Assembly: GCF_001667265.1 (NCBI RefSeq)
Contig: NZ_LZHW01000109.1
Span: 1-46,905 of the forward strand
Source of the DNA: Mycobacterium sp. ACS4331
Lineage (GTDB): Bacteria; Actinomycetota; Actinomycetes; Mycobacteriales; Mycobacteriaceae
Length of the DNA stretch: 46,905 nucleotides
Reading direction: 5' to 3'
The position numbers and the translations under genes were made by a program. The notes beneath the pieces were generated by a model, which saw nothing but the letters and a program-made list of their open reading frames with translations, had not been told where the DNA came from and made no database searches. The stretch's first letter is position 1; the number at the start of each line of letters is the position of its first letter. This document shows positions 34,563 to 43,221 of this stretch, in pieces.

Positions 34563-36176
34563 TCAACTGTCGCACGGCGCGGCCACCCACACCGCGGTAT
34601 CCGGCGGCAGGACGCCATCGGCATGCGGACCCGAGGCCAGGATCACCGAAAGCCGCTCGGGCAGCACGATTTCGCTGTCGCCGGCGTTGACCCAGCACTG
34701 GGCCGCACCACGCTCGAACGCCAGCACTCCGGGGTTGTTCACCAGCCAGCGCACCGCACCTGCCCCCACCCACAGGCCCGGCCGCAACGCAAGGGCCTGA
34801 CGGTACAGATGCAGGACGGAGTCGACGTCGTCCTGCTGCACAGCCACCGAGTGCGCACCCCAATGATCGGGCTGCGGCAGCCAGGTCGGCCCAGCGCCGG
34901 GCGGCGAAAAGCCATACGGGGCAGAGCTTCCCGACCACGGCAACGGAATTCGGCAGCCGTCACGGCCGACGTCGGTGAATCCCGACTGCACCCAGGTGGG
35001 GTCCTGCCGGAGGTCGTCGGGCAGGTTCTCGACCTCCTCGAGGCCCAACTCCTCCCCCTGGTAGATGTAGGCGGTGCCGGGCAGCGCCAACTGCAGCAGT
35101 GCGCACGCCCGGGCGCGGCGTCGGCCCAGGTCGTGATCGGCCGACTCCTCGGCCCACCGGGACCGCTCCCACTCGGACTCCACCAGTCCCTCGGGCTGCG
35201 ACCGCGAGTACCGGGTGACGGTGCGGGGGACGTCATGGTTGGACAGCACCCACGTCGGCGGTGCGCCGACGGACTGCGCACCGGTGATCGCGTCGTCGAT
35301 CACCGCGCGCAGGGTCTCAGCCCGCCACGGTGCACGCAGAAAGTCGAACTGGAACGCGGTGTGCAGTTCGTCGGGTCGCAGATACCGCGCCAACCGCTCA
35401 GTGCTGGGCACCCAGGCCTCGGCGATGAACACCCGTTGCGGCGCATACTGATCCGCGATCGACCGCCATCCCCGGTAGATCTCGTGGACCCCATCCTGGT
35501 CGAAGGCCGGATGAGTCGCCGTGGCGCGGCCGCGGTCCGGCAGGCCCTGCGCCTTGACCAACCCGTGCGCGACGTCGATGCGGAATCCGTCGACGCCCTT
35601 GTCGAACCAGAAGGCCAGGACATCCTCGAACTCCGCGCGCACCTGCGGGTGTTCCCAGTTGAGGTCTGGTTGCCCTGGGGCGAACAGGTGCAGGTACCAA
35701 CTGCCGTCGGCGACCCGGCTCCAGGCCGGGCCTCCGAAGATGCTGCCCCAGTCGTTCGGCGGCAGTTCACCGTCGGCGCCGCGTCCGGGCCGGAACAGGT
35801 ACCGCTGCCGCGCGCCGGGTTCGTCACGCAACGCGGCCTGGAACCACTCGTGCTGATCGGAGGTGTGGTTGGGCACGATGTCGAGAATCACCTTGAGCCC
35901 CAGGGTGTGCGCGTCGGCGATGAAGGCCTCGGCCTCCGCCAGCGTGCCGTAGGACGGTTCGATGCCGCGGTAGTCGGAGACGTCGTAGCCGGCGTCGGCC
36001 ATCGGCGACGGGTACCAGGGGTTGATCCACACCGCGTCGATGCCCAGGGCCGCCAGATACGGCAGTCGGGAGCGCAGGCCCGCGATGTCCCCGATGCCGT
36101 CGCCGTTGTCGTCGGCGAAGCTGCGGATGTAGACCTGGTAGACGACCGCGGTCTCCCACCACTGCACGAACCTCAA
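34563..36176 (-). CDS. GH13 alpha-glucosidase (AglA / oligo-1,6-glucosidase type)
   Basis: This glycoside hydrolase acts on alpha-glucosidic bonds of malto- or isomalto-oligosaccharides or trehalose-like sugars. The 537-residue reading has the four GH13 regions: DIVPNH (99-104), GFRIDVAH with nucleophile Asp201, acid/base Glu253 in FIAEAWV, and NHD (Asp315). There is no signal peptide, so it is cytoplasmic. The first start, TTG at 36176, overlaps the upstream stop (TTGA); a GTG three codons on (36167) preceded by GAGG is equally possible. It is embedded between the lactate-monooxygenase-like gene and the PPOX gene. Confidence 0.92.
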   Translation of the reverse strand: MRFVQWWETAVVYQVYIRSFADDNGDGIGDIAGLRSRLPYLAALGIDAVWINPWYPSPMADAGYDVSDYRGIEPSYGTLAEAEAFIADAHTLGLKVILDIVPNHTSDQHEWFQAALRDEPGARQRYLFRPGRGADGELPPNDWGSIFGGPAWSRVADGSWYLHLFAPGQPDLNWEHPQVRAEFEDVLAFWFDKGVDGFRIDVAHGLVKAQGLPDRGRATATHPAFDQDGVHEIYRGWRSIADQYAPQRVFIAEAWVPSTERLARYLRPDELHTAFQFDFLRAPWRAETLRAVIDDAITGAQSVGAPPTWVLSNHDVPRTVTRYSRSQPEGLVESEWERSRWAEESADHDLGRRRARACALLQLALPGTAYIYQGEELGLEEVENLPDDLRQDPTWVQSGFTDVGRDGCRIPLPWSGSSAPYGFSPPGAGPTWLPQPDHWGAHSVAVQQDDVDSVLHLYRQALALRPGLWVGAGAVRWLVNNPGVLAFERGAAQCWVNAGDSEIVLPERLSVILASGPHADGVLPPDTAVWVAAPCDS

Positions 36177-37342
36177 CCGCCCACGCGGCGCAGGGCCTCG
36201 GGCGTGAGGTCGGCCAGGGCGGGATAGCCGTCGACCGCCATGATCAGGTCGGCCTCCGCCAGCAGCGACCGCACCACATGCACGATGCCGTCGACCCCTC
36301 CCAGCGCCAGCCCGTAGGCGTAAGGGCGTCCGATCCCAACTGCCTTGGCCCCCAACGCCAATGCCTTCAGGACATCGGCGCCCGATCGGATCCCGGAGTC
36401 GAACAGCACCGGCAGCTCGCCGGAGGCCTCGACCACGCCGGGCAGGCAGTCGATGGCGGGCAGGCCGCCGTTGGCCTGTCTGCCGCCGTGGTTGCTGCAG
36501 TAGATGCCGTCGACGCCGTAGTCGGCGGCGCGGCGGGCGTCGTCGGGGTGGCAGATGCCCTTCAGGATCAGCGGCAGCTTTGTCAGCGACCGCAGCCAGG
36601 TCAGGTCGTCCCAGGTCAGCGATTTCCCGAAGACGCTCGCGAAGTACATGACGGCATCCCGGGGATCAGCGCCCTCGGCCAGGCCGGCCTTCTGCCGGAA
36701 CACCGGGTCGCTGGTGTAGTTGGCCAGGCACTTCCCCCGCAGCTGCGGGAAGTTGGCGGTGGCCAGGTCGCGCGGGCGCCAGCCGGGGATCCAGGTGTCG
36801 AGCGTGACGACGATCCCGGCGTAGCCCGCGGCCTCGGCCCGGTGCACCAGGCTCTCGGCGATGTCGCGGTCGTTGGGGCAGTACAACTGGTAGAAGGCCG
36901 GGGTGTCGCCGACCTGTGCGGCGATGTCCTCCATCGGATCCTCGACCAGGGTCGAGGCGCACATCGGCACGCCGGTGGCCGCCGCGGCCCGCGCGGTCGC
37001 GAGGTCACCGTGGCCGTCCTGGGCACACAGGGCGATCACCCCGATCGGCGCCAGGAAGATCGGTGCGGGCCAGCGCTTTCCGAACAGCTCGACCGACAGG
37101 TCGCGCTCCGTGGCGCCGACCAGCATGCGCGGGATGAGCCCCCACCGACCGAAGGCCGTGACGTTGCCGTCCTGGGTGTTCTCGTCTCCGGCACCCCCGG
37201 CCACGTAGGACCACACCGACGGCGGCAGCGCGTGCCGGGCGCGCTCCTCCAGCTCGGCGTAGGACATCGGCAGGCTCGGCAGCACCCCGGTGAGGCCCTG
37301 GAAGTAGATCTCGTACTGGTAGGCACCGTAGGGCGCAGTCAT
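36173..37342 (-). CDS. FMN-dependent alpha-hydroxy-acid oxidase, lactate 2-monooxygenase-like
   Basis: The 389-residue protein is very like M. smegmatis lactate 2-monooxygenase, which converts L-lactate and O2 to acetate, CO2 and water. Active-site residues of the family are in place: Tyr151 (AFYQLY), Lys261 (ILKGI), His285 and Arg288 in SNHGGRQ. The FMN phosphate site GIGRPYAYG and the substrate-side APIG are present. Fewer residues lie in the variable loop near 215-235 than in the reference enzyme. It could act on another 2-hydroxy acid. It begins 28 bases after the luciferase-like gene. Confidence 0.9.
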   Translation of the reverse strand: MTAPYGAYQYEIYFQGLTGVLPSLPMSYAELEERARHALPPSVWSYVAGGAGDENTQDGNVTAFGRWGLIPRMLVGATERDLSVELFGKRWPAPIFLAPIGVIALCAQDGHGDLATARAAAATGVPMCASTLVEDPMEDIAAQVGDTPAFYQLYCPNDRDIAESLVHRAEAAGYAGIVVTLDTWIPGWRPRDLATANFPQLRGKCLANYTSDPVFRQKAGLAEGADPRDAVMYFASVFGKSLTWDDLTWLRSLTKLPLILKGICHPDDARRAADYGVDGIYCSNHGGRQANGGLPAIDCLPGVVEASGELPVLFDSGIRSGADVLKALALGAKAVGIGRPYAYGLALGGVDGIVHVVRSLLAEADLIMAVDGYPALADLTPEALRRVGG

Positions 37343-37370
37343 CGCTTCAGTCCTTTCGATCTGTGAAGAC

Positions 37371-38288
37371 TCACCGGCGGTGGGCGCCGGTGGGACTCCA
37401 CAAATCCCCCACGACGGCGGCGGCCCGCCTCAGTTGGTCGATGTCCGTGCTGGTGGGGATCAGATGGATCTCGTCGGTGCCGACGGCTTCGAAACTGCGC
37501 AGCACCGCGGCCAACTCGTCCTCGTCGCCGGCCCACCCCGTGGTGGGCGCGATGGCCTCGACGAGGTCAGCCGGCAGCCAGTTCATGTAGCGCAGCAGGT
37601 GTGCGCGGACCTGCTCGCGGGCACGGTCCTTGTCCCCCAAGGCAAACCAGAACGACGTGGCCAGGTGCGGTGCGGGTTTACCCGCCTCGGCCCACGCCTG
37701 CCGCGCCACGTCGAACAGCTCGTTCTGGGCGGCGACGTCGAGGTCCATGGTGATCCCCGCGAGACCGTCCGCCCACGCTGCCGCGCTGCGCACGGTCTTG
37801 GGCCCGATGGTGCCGACCAGCAGTCGCGGTCCGCCGGGCTGGACGGGCGACGGCCCGACCGGAAGCACCGACTCGGTGATCTTCTCCCCCGCCCACACCC
37901 GGCGCATGATTCCCACGCGCTCGGCCATCTCGCGCATGGTCTGGGTGCGCGGGTCGGCGCCCACCGCGCGGTAGTCCTCATGGCGGCCGCCGACGCCGAT
38001 GCCCACGGTCAATCGGCCGCCCGAGAGCATGTCGCCGGTGGCCAGCGCCTTGGCGCACATCACCGGGTCGTGAAGTTGCGGCACGATCACCGTCGTCACC
38101 AACTCGACGCGTTCGGTCCAGGCCGCCATGGCGCCCAGGAGCGTCAGGCTGTCGGGGTTGTCGAACGCGATGCGCTCACCCCAGCAGAGCGCCGAGAACG
38201 GGCCCTCGTCGATGGTGGTGGCCCACGCGCGAAGCGTCGCGGCGTCCAGATCCGGCTCCATGACCGGCAACGTCATCCCTACGCGCAC
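37371..38288 (-). CDS. Luciferase-like (LLM class) F420/FMN-dependent oxidoreductase
   Basis: The 305-residue TIM-barrel protein has the LLM hallmarks WGERIAFDNPDSLTLLGAMAAWTERVELVTTVIV, the GGRLTVGIGVGGR motif and GTIGPKTVRSAAAWADG. It resembles mycobacterial F420-dependent oxidoreductases; the cofactor (F420 or FMN) and substrate cannot be told. The start is the GTG at 38288 (VRVGMTLPVMEP), with an in-frame ATG four codons later; the longer frame crosses the carrier gene upstream. It is encoded 26 bases after that gene. Confidence 0.88.
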   Translation of the reverse strand: MRVGMTLPVMEPDLDAATLRAWATTIDEGPFSALCWGERIAFDNPDSLTLLGAMAAWTERVELVTTVIVPQLHDPVMCAKALATGDMLSGGRLTVGIGVGGRHEDYRAVGADPRTQTMREMAERVGIMRRVWAGEKITESVLPVGPSPVQPGGPRLLVGTIGPKTVRSAAAWADGLAGITMDLDVAAQNELFDVARQAWAEAGKPAPHLATSFWFALGDKDRAREQVRAHLLRYMNWLPADLVEAIAPTTGWAGDEDELAAVLRSFEAVGTDEIHLIPTSTDIDQLRRAAAVVGDLWSPTGAHRR

Positions 38289-38314
38289 GTCCGCGATTCT
38301 GGCACGCGCACGGC

Positions 38315-39430
38315 TCAGGTGAGCGGATCTTTGCTCGCGCGGACCGGTCCGGCGGGCGGGGGCTGGAAGAGACTGCCCCGCATGCTGCCGCGGGTCGTGC
38401 GACTCGCCACCAGGATCCACGTGGTCAGCAGGCCGGCGTAGGCCGCCACCGCGGCGACCTTGAATGCCGGGAGGTGGGTGTGCACCGCAAGCTGGGTGGT
38501 GCCCGTGACGAAGGTGCCCACCGGGAACGTCAGGCTCCACCACGTCAGCGCGAACGGCATACCGCGACGCAGCGTGCGCACGGTCAACGAGGTCGCCAGC
38601 GCGATCCACAGCACCGCGAAGCCCCAGACCGGGACGCCGTAGAGGATCGCGAACGCCCTCATCGCGGCGGCGATCTCCGGGGGCGCGGTCCTGGCCGCAT
38701 CGCTGCCGAGGAGTCCCACCACGGTGATCGACTGCCCCAACGGGCCCAACACAATCCACAGCGTCGGCACCCGGGCGGTCCCCGAGGTCCCGTACAGCGT
38801 CAGCCGACTCCAGATCATCGTGATGATCACCAGCGATGCGATCAGCGACAGGCCGAACATGGCATAGCAGCCGTAGAGCATGGTGGTCTGCCCGGTGCCG
38901 GGCGCCATGTGCGGGATCAACAGCGCGCCGCCGGCCGCGGACACCATGGGCGGCACCACCGGCATCAGCCACCCGCCGAACGCCGCGTCGGGTTCGACGT
39001 TGTGCTGAGTGAACATCAGGTACGGAATGCTGACGGCGGTGAACAGCCCGCCCACCGTGCCCGCCGTCCACAGCACCCAGGCGATGTCGACCGCCAGTCG
39101 CTCACCGATCAGGTCGGTGCCCACCAGCAGTGCACCGGACCCGACGGTCACGAACGCCATCGGCGCCGCACCGTAGAAGTGGGCCATCTGCGGGTTGCGC
39201 GCGTGACTGCGCGCCACGGTCGGATGCCGAAGCCAGTGACCGCCGACGACCACGGCCAGCACCACGAGCAGCGCGGCAGCGATAACCCAGACGACCTCAG
39301 TGAAGCCGCGCACGCCCGGGATCGTCATCGGCAGCGAGGCGCCCGCGGTCGCGACGATGCCCGTCCCCATCACGGCCGAGAACCAGTTGGGCCCGATGTT
39401 GCCGAGGGTTTCGACGCGAGTGGTGGCCAT
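38315..39430 (-). CDS. TDT-family (TehA/SLAC1-like) transport protein
   Basis: The 371-residue integral membrane protein has about ten hydrophobic helices and the family start GNIGPNWFSAVMGTGIVATAG. TDT proteins carry anions such as C4-dicarboxylates, sulfite or tellurite-related ions, so the substrate is open. I chose the ATG at 39430 (MATTRVETLG); a GTG seven codons upstream is also in frame. It is the first gene of the five-gene minus-strand operon and diverges from the small acidic protein gene. Confidence 0.85.
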   Translation of the reverse strand: MATTRVETLGNIGPNWFSAVMGTGIVATAGASLPMTIPGVRGFTEVVWVIAAALLVVLAVVVGGHWLRHPTVARSHARNPQMAHFYGAAPMAFVTVGSGALLVGTDLIGERLAVDIAWVLWTAGTVGGLFTAVSIPYLMFTQHNVEPDAAFGGWLMPVVPPMVSAAGGALLIPHMAPGTGQTTMLYGCYAMFGLSLIASLVIITMIWSRLTLYGTSGTARVPTLWIVLGPLGQSITVVGLLGSDAARTAPPEIAAAMRAFAILYGVPVWGFAVLWIALATSLTVRTLRRGMPFALTWWSLTFPVGTFVTGTTQLAVHTHLPAFKVAAVAAYAGLLTTWILVASRTTRGSMRGSLFQPPPAGPVRASKDPLT

Positions 39431-39494
39431 GGACCCAGAACCGTACTGCACCGGGTTCGTCTGCCACGGGCTGATCAGTGCGGCCGCGGAGACA

Positions 39495-39524
39495 CCCCGA
39501 TGTCGGGGGTACGGTCCCGACCGT
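39495..39524. repeat. Two adjacent palindromes in the divergent gap
   Basis: CCCCGATGTCGGGG (39495-39508) and ACGGTCCCGACCGT (39511-39524) are each perfect inverted repeats with 2-base centres, separated by two bases. They lie between the TDT carrier gene and the small acidic protein gene, and could be a paired operator. Confidence 0.45.
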
Positions 39525-39600
39525 CCCGAACATGTGACGGGAGGACGACGAACCTGAGTCGGGTTGTTTCGCCGATCAGCGTTTCGGCTAGCCGTTGTCC

Positions 39601-39819
39601 ATGAGCGACCAAGACGAAGACACCACGAACCCCCCTGAAAAAGTCGAAGTCACCGAGTCCGCCAAGGAGAAGGCCGCGGACATGGCGAAGGCGTACGAGG
39701 ACCGTCCGACCGCTGTGCTCCCCGGGTCGCACAACACCGTGACGGGCACCGCGGTCAACGACTGGCTCGATGAGGACGGCAACCCCAAATACGGGCAGGA
39801 CAAGCAGGACCAGGACTAA
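39601..39819 (+). CDS. Small acidic hypothetical protein
   Basis: The 72-residue protein is rich in Asp, Glu and Lys, with no Cys, no signal peptide and no membrane segment; it looks mostly disordered apart from a helix around SAKEKAADMAKAYE. A short hydrophobic VLPGSHNTVTGTAVNDWL block is its only distinctive part. The ATG at 39601 is chosen over a TTG two codons earlier. Its TAA stop shares bases with the convergent Rrf2 stop (CTAA). No family is recognised. Confidence 0.65.
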   Translation: MSDQDEDTTNPPEKVEVTESAKEKAADMAKAYEDRPTAVLPGSHNTVTGTAVNDWLDEDGNPKYGQDKQDQD

Positions 39820-40295
39820 CCGGCGGGCCGGTGCCCGCGTACGCGCTCCTGTGTGCGGTAGTCGTCGGCCAGCGCGGACACATGCTCCGGCAGGCGCCCT
39901 GAGGCCACCTCGGCCAGGCTGGTCTGTTCGAGCACCGCGCGCATACTGGCCCTCAGCGCCCGCCACACGTCGGTCAGCGCCTCCGTCGGTCCCGAGTACG
40001 GCAGGTCACCCAGGCCGATGTCACGCACGCTGGCCAGTGGTCCGTCGATTGAGCGCAGAACGTCGGCGATGCTGATCTCGTCGGCGCCCCGCCCCAACTC
40101 GTAGCCGCCGTCGCGGCCTCGGTGACTGCGCACGAGTCGATCGGCGCGCAACACCGACAGGATGTCGACCAGGAACTGCGGCGGGATTCCCTGAGCTTTG
40201 GCCAGGTCGTCGGTCTTGACCAGTTCACCGGCGTCGACGGTCGCCAACTGGACCATCGCCCGCACGGCGTACTCCGCCTTCGCCGACATCCGCAT
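39816..40295 (-). CDS. Rrf2-family transcriptional regulator
   Basis: The 159-residue protein has the Rrf2 winged helix (MSAKAEYAVRAMVQLA; DLAKAQGIPPQFLVDILSVLRADRLVRSHRGRDGGYEL). It contains no cysteine at all, so it cannot hold the Fe-S cluster of IscR or NsrR and must sense another signal, as CymR does through a partner. It corresponds in position to Rv1287, close to the sulfate activation genes, so control of sulfur assimilation is plausible. The start ATG at 40295 is chosen over a long, low-quality N-terminal extension. Confidence 0.9.
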   Translation of the reverse strand: MRMSAKAEYAVRAMVQLATVDAGELVKTDDLAKAQGIPPQFLVDILSVLRADRLVRSHRGRDGGYELGRGADEISIADVLRSIDGPLASVRDIGLGDLPYSGPTEALTDVWRALRASMRAVLEQTSLAEVASGRLPEHVSALADDYRTQERVRGHRPAG

Positions 40296-40321
40296 CACAC
40301 GGATTCTGCCATTGCCGCGTG

Positions 40322-40921
40322 TCAGCCCGGGATTGCCGCGGCGTCGGGGACGACGACGGCGAACAGGTCCGCGATCGCCGCGAGGCTCGCGGCGTGCACC
40401 GAGGAGGCCGGAATCTCCCCGCCGGTCGGGTCGGGCAGCGCCCGCGTCGCGGTCGCTGCGGCGACCACCGAGGGCGCGTAGCCCAGATTGAACGCCCCGC
40501 GCGCGGTCGAGTTGACGCACATGTGGGTCATGAATCCGGCCAGCACCAGGTTCTGGACGCCGGTGGCCTTGAGTCGCTCATCGAGATCCGTGGCGACGAA
40601 TGAGTTCGGATAGTTCTTCACCACGACGGGCTCGTCACCGCGCGGCGCGACACGGTCGACGATGGCACCGATCTCGTCGCGCACGTCGTAGGGCGATCCC
40701 GGTCCCGCGTCGTGCTGGATGTGAATGATCGGGATGCCCGCGGTCCTGGCGCGGTCCAGCAGACCCTCCGCCTCGTCAAGGGCCGCCTGCACGCCCTCGA
40801 GTTCCATGACCCCACGGGTGTAGGTGTTCTGGCAGTCGATCAGGATCAGCGCGGACGATGCCAGGCTCTCCGGTTGGGCCGGGAGTCCGGTCAGGGCACG
40901 CAGCGTTGGGTGCTCGGTCAT
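40322..40921 (-). CDS. Isochorismatase-like cysteine hydrolase
   Basis: The 199-residue protein has the cysteine hydrolase triad Asp29 (LILIDCQN), Lys102 (VVKNYPNSF) and Cys135 (GFMTHMCVNSTAR). Family members hydrolyse isochorismate, nicotinamide or other amides; the sequence does not say which. The start at 40921 (MTEHPTLRAL) replaces a longer frame that crosses the divergent gene. It sits 26 bases upstream of the Rrf2 gene on the same strand. Confidence 0.9.
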   Translation of the reverse strand: MTEHPTLRALTGLPAQPESLASSALILIDCQNTYTRGVMELEGVQAALDEAEGLLDRARTAGIPIIHIQHDAGPGSPYDVRDEIGAIVDRVAPRGDEPVVVKNYPNSFVATDLDERLKATGVQNLVLAGFMTHMCVNSTARGAFNLGYAPSVVAAATATRALPDPTGGEIPASSVHAASLAAIADLFAVVVPDAAAIPG

Positions 40922-40987
40922 GGCCTGCAACCTATCCGACTCCGAAGCTCCTCGGAACCCGGGCCGTGGACGGTAGGTTCGACGGCT

Positions 40988-42016
40988 GTGACGGGTGAGG
41001 GGTGGCGGGCCTTTGTCGACGGACTTCGCACCGCCGGGGACACGCTGACCGAATCGACCGCCGACCTCGACGCGCGGGACCGCGCCGACGGTCAGCGCGC
41101 GCTGGTGCGGGCGGTCAACAACCTGCTGGGCCGACTGGAAGTCGACCGCGACCGGCCCGAGTTGGCGCCGTTCAACGGCTGGCGCGAGAAGTTCTTCATG
41201 GACAACCCCGATTTCCGGTACTGGATCACCGACATCCGCGACGATCGCTCGTATGAGATCACCGGCAATGTCGGGGATTCTGTGTACCAGTCGATCACGG
41301 TGTACAGCGGGAGCGGGGTGGCCGACGCGGCCGCGGTGGCCCGCTGGGACTCCGACGACCTCGAGGTCGACGCCGCCGGCAACCTCACGCTGACCCTGAC
41401 TGATCTTCCGTCCGGGTCCTCGTCGGTGTGGGTGCGGTATGCGCATCTGCGGTCGGACCCGGCACAGCCGGGGTGGTGCGGTGTCGAGGCGCTTGACACC
41501 GCCTCGGCGCCTCCCGAACCCGCGGACCTCGACCGTGCGTTGAGGCGACTGGGCACCGTGATCGCCAACGTGCCCAAGGTCTTTCAGCTCTCGATCGCCG
41601 AGGATGCGCAGTCACCCAACTCGGTGCGGCACTGGTCGGCGATGGCCGGGGGCGCGGCCTTCACCGAACCGGGGATCCACTACCTGCGCGGGGCATGGCA
41701 CCTCGCGGACGGGGAGGCCCTGGTCCTCGAGGGCGTACCGCCGCCGTGCCGGCACTGGAACATCGTGCTGTACAACCGCTTTCTGAACTCGCTGGATCAC
41801 CGGCATCGGACCGTGACGCGCACCGCAGCGTCCACCACGCTGATCGACGGCAGATTCCGGTTCGTCCTGGCCGCCGAGGACCCGGGAGTCGACGGCTATG
41901 ACTGGCTCGACACCGAAGGCCTGGGTTTCGGGTTGTTCGTGCTGCGGTTCCTGCACGCCGACGCCGAACCCGCACTGCCCGTGGCCCGTCGAGTGACGCT
42001 TGAGGAGTTGCGATGA
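40988..42016 (+). CDS. DUF1214-type hypothetical protein
   Basis: This 342-residue soluble protein carries a C-terminal region like DUF1214 (HYLRGAWHLADGEALVLEGVPPPCRHWNIVLYNRF), a beta-rich domain of unknown function. The N-terminal half has WREKFFMDNPDFRYWITDIRDD. The start is a GTG at 40988. It overlaps the sulfotransferase start by 4 bases (ATGA), so the two proteins are made together and may act in one pathway. Confidence 0.75.
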   Translation: MTGEGWRAFVDGLRTAGDTLTESTADLDARDRADGQRALVRAVNNLLGRLEVDRDRPELAPFNGWREKFFMDNPDFRYWITDIRDDRSYEITGNVGDSVYQSITVYSGSGVADAAAVARWDSDDLEVDAAGNLTLTLTDLPSGSSSVWVRYAHLRSDPAQPGWCGVEALDTASAPPEPADLDRALRRLGTVIANVPKVFQLSIAEDAQSPNSVRHWSAMAGGAAFTEPGIHYLRGAWHLADGEALVLEGVPPPCRHWNIVLYNRFLNSLDHRHRTVTRTAASTTLIDGRFRFVLAAEDPGVDGYDWLDTEGLGFGLFVLRFLHADAEPALPVARRVTLEELR

Positions 42017-43221
42017 CATGGCAGGCGCCGCGGCGCAGTCCGGTGGCGGAGCAGATCTACGCCGAGGCCGAGAAGGACCGGGCGGACAATCCACACCGGT
42101 ACCGCTTCGATCCCGACGCCGTGGCCGAGCGGGCGACCCGACGCGGGGAATTCCCGGTGTCGCTGTTCGCGGACGGCTGGGCCGACGGACTGCGGGAGTA
42201 TCTGGGCTCGGCCGAACAGGACGGCCGACTCAACGCCGTCGGCATCCGGATGGCCCTGCAGTCGGCGACCGGCCGGCTGACGGCGGGCGCGCGAATCCGC
42301 AGGTGTCTCAACGACAATCCGGCCCCGCCGGAGTTGACGCCCCCGATCGTCATCGTCGGAGGATGGCGCACCGGCACCACCTTCCTGTACCGCCTGCTGG
42401 GCACCGACCCGCGGCTGCACGCGCCCCTGCCCGCCGAACTCGTGTCGCCGTGGGTGTTCACCGACCCCGACCACCCGAACCCCGCCGAGATCAGTGCCAC
42501 CGCCAGCCGGCTGCTGCACACCCTCAACCCCGACATGGCCACCGTCCACCCGTCGGGCCCGGCGCTGCCCGAGGAGTGCGTGCTGGGCATGGGCACCGAC
42601 CTGCGCAACTGGGGTTTCACGTCGATGATGCGCCTGCCGAGCTACGCGCAATGGCTTGCCGCCGAGGACTTCACGGGCACCTACACGCGCTACCGTGAGG
42701 TGCTGCAGCTGCTCGCCACGCACGACGACCGGCGGTTCGTGCTCAAGGCCCCGGCCCACACGGCCGAGTTGGACCACCTCATCGAGACGTTCCCGGGTGT
42801 GGTTGTGGTGCAGATCCACCGCGACATCGTGTCGACGCTGACTTCGGGCGCCAGCCTCTTCGCGGTTTACCGCAGCACCTACAGCGACGACGTCGACCCG
42901 ATCGAGGTGGGCCGCCAGCAGGTGGCGCAGAGTGAACTGTGGTTCCGGCGTGCGGCCGAGGCACGCCGGGGGACGCCGCCGGGCGCCGCGACATTCGTCG
43001 ACATCGACTACCGGGACCTGGTCTCGTCACCGAAGGAGACGCTGGCCACGGTGTATTCGTCGGCCGGTATGGCACCACCGCGGGACCTCGACGGGTTCCT
43101 CGACGCCTACAACCGAGCGCACCCGCGGGAGGCGCACGGCACACACCGCTACACCCCGCAGGAGTTCGGCATCGACGCCGACGAGATCAGGGAGCGATTC
43201 AGCTTCATGCCGTTGCGGTGA
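42013..43221 (+). CDS. PAPS-dependent sulfotransferase
   Basis: The 402-residue protein has the 5'-phosphosulfate-binding loop IVGGWRTGTTFL (residues 114-125) and the 3'-phosphate-binding strand VVVVQIHRDIVSTLTSG, as in the sulfotransferase-3 family of mycobacteria. It would transfer sulfate from PAPS to a hydroxyl or amine of a lipid, sugar or small molecule; the acceptor is unknown. The last 17 bases overlap the convergent cysQ gene. It sits next to cysQ, cysNC and cysD, which make and recycle its cofactor. Confidence 0.9.
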   Translation: MTWQAPRRSPVAEQIYAEAEKDRADNPHRYRFDPDAVAERATRRGEFPVSLFADGWADGLREYLGSAEQDGRLNAVGIRMALQSATGRLTAGARIRRCLNDNPAPPELTPPIVIVGGWRTGTTFLYRLLGTDPRLHAPLPAELVSPWVFTDPDHPNPAEISATASRLLHTLNPDMATVHPSGPALPEECVLGMGTDLRNWGFTSMMRLPSYAQWLAAEDFTGTYTRYREVLQLLATHDDRRFVLKAPAHTAELDHLIETFPGVVVVQIHRDIVSTLTSGASLFAVYRSTYSDDVDPIEVGRQQVAQSELWFRRAAEARRGTPPGAATFVDIDYRDLVSSPKETLATVYSSAGMAPPRDLDGFLDAYNRAHPREAHGTHRYTPQEFGIDADEIRERFSFMPLR

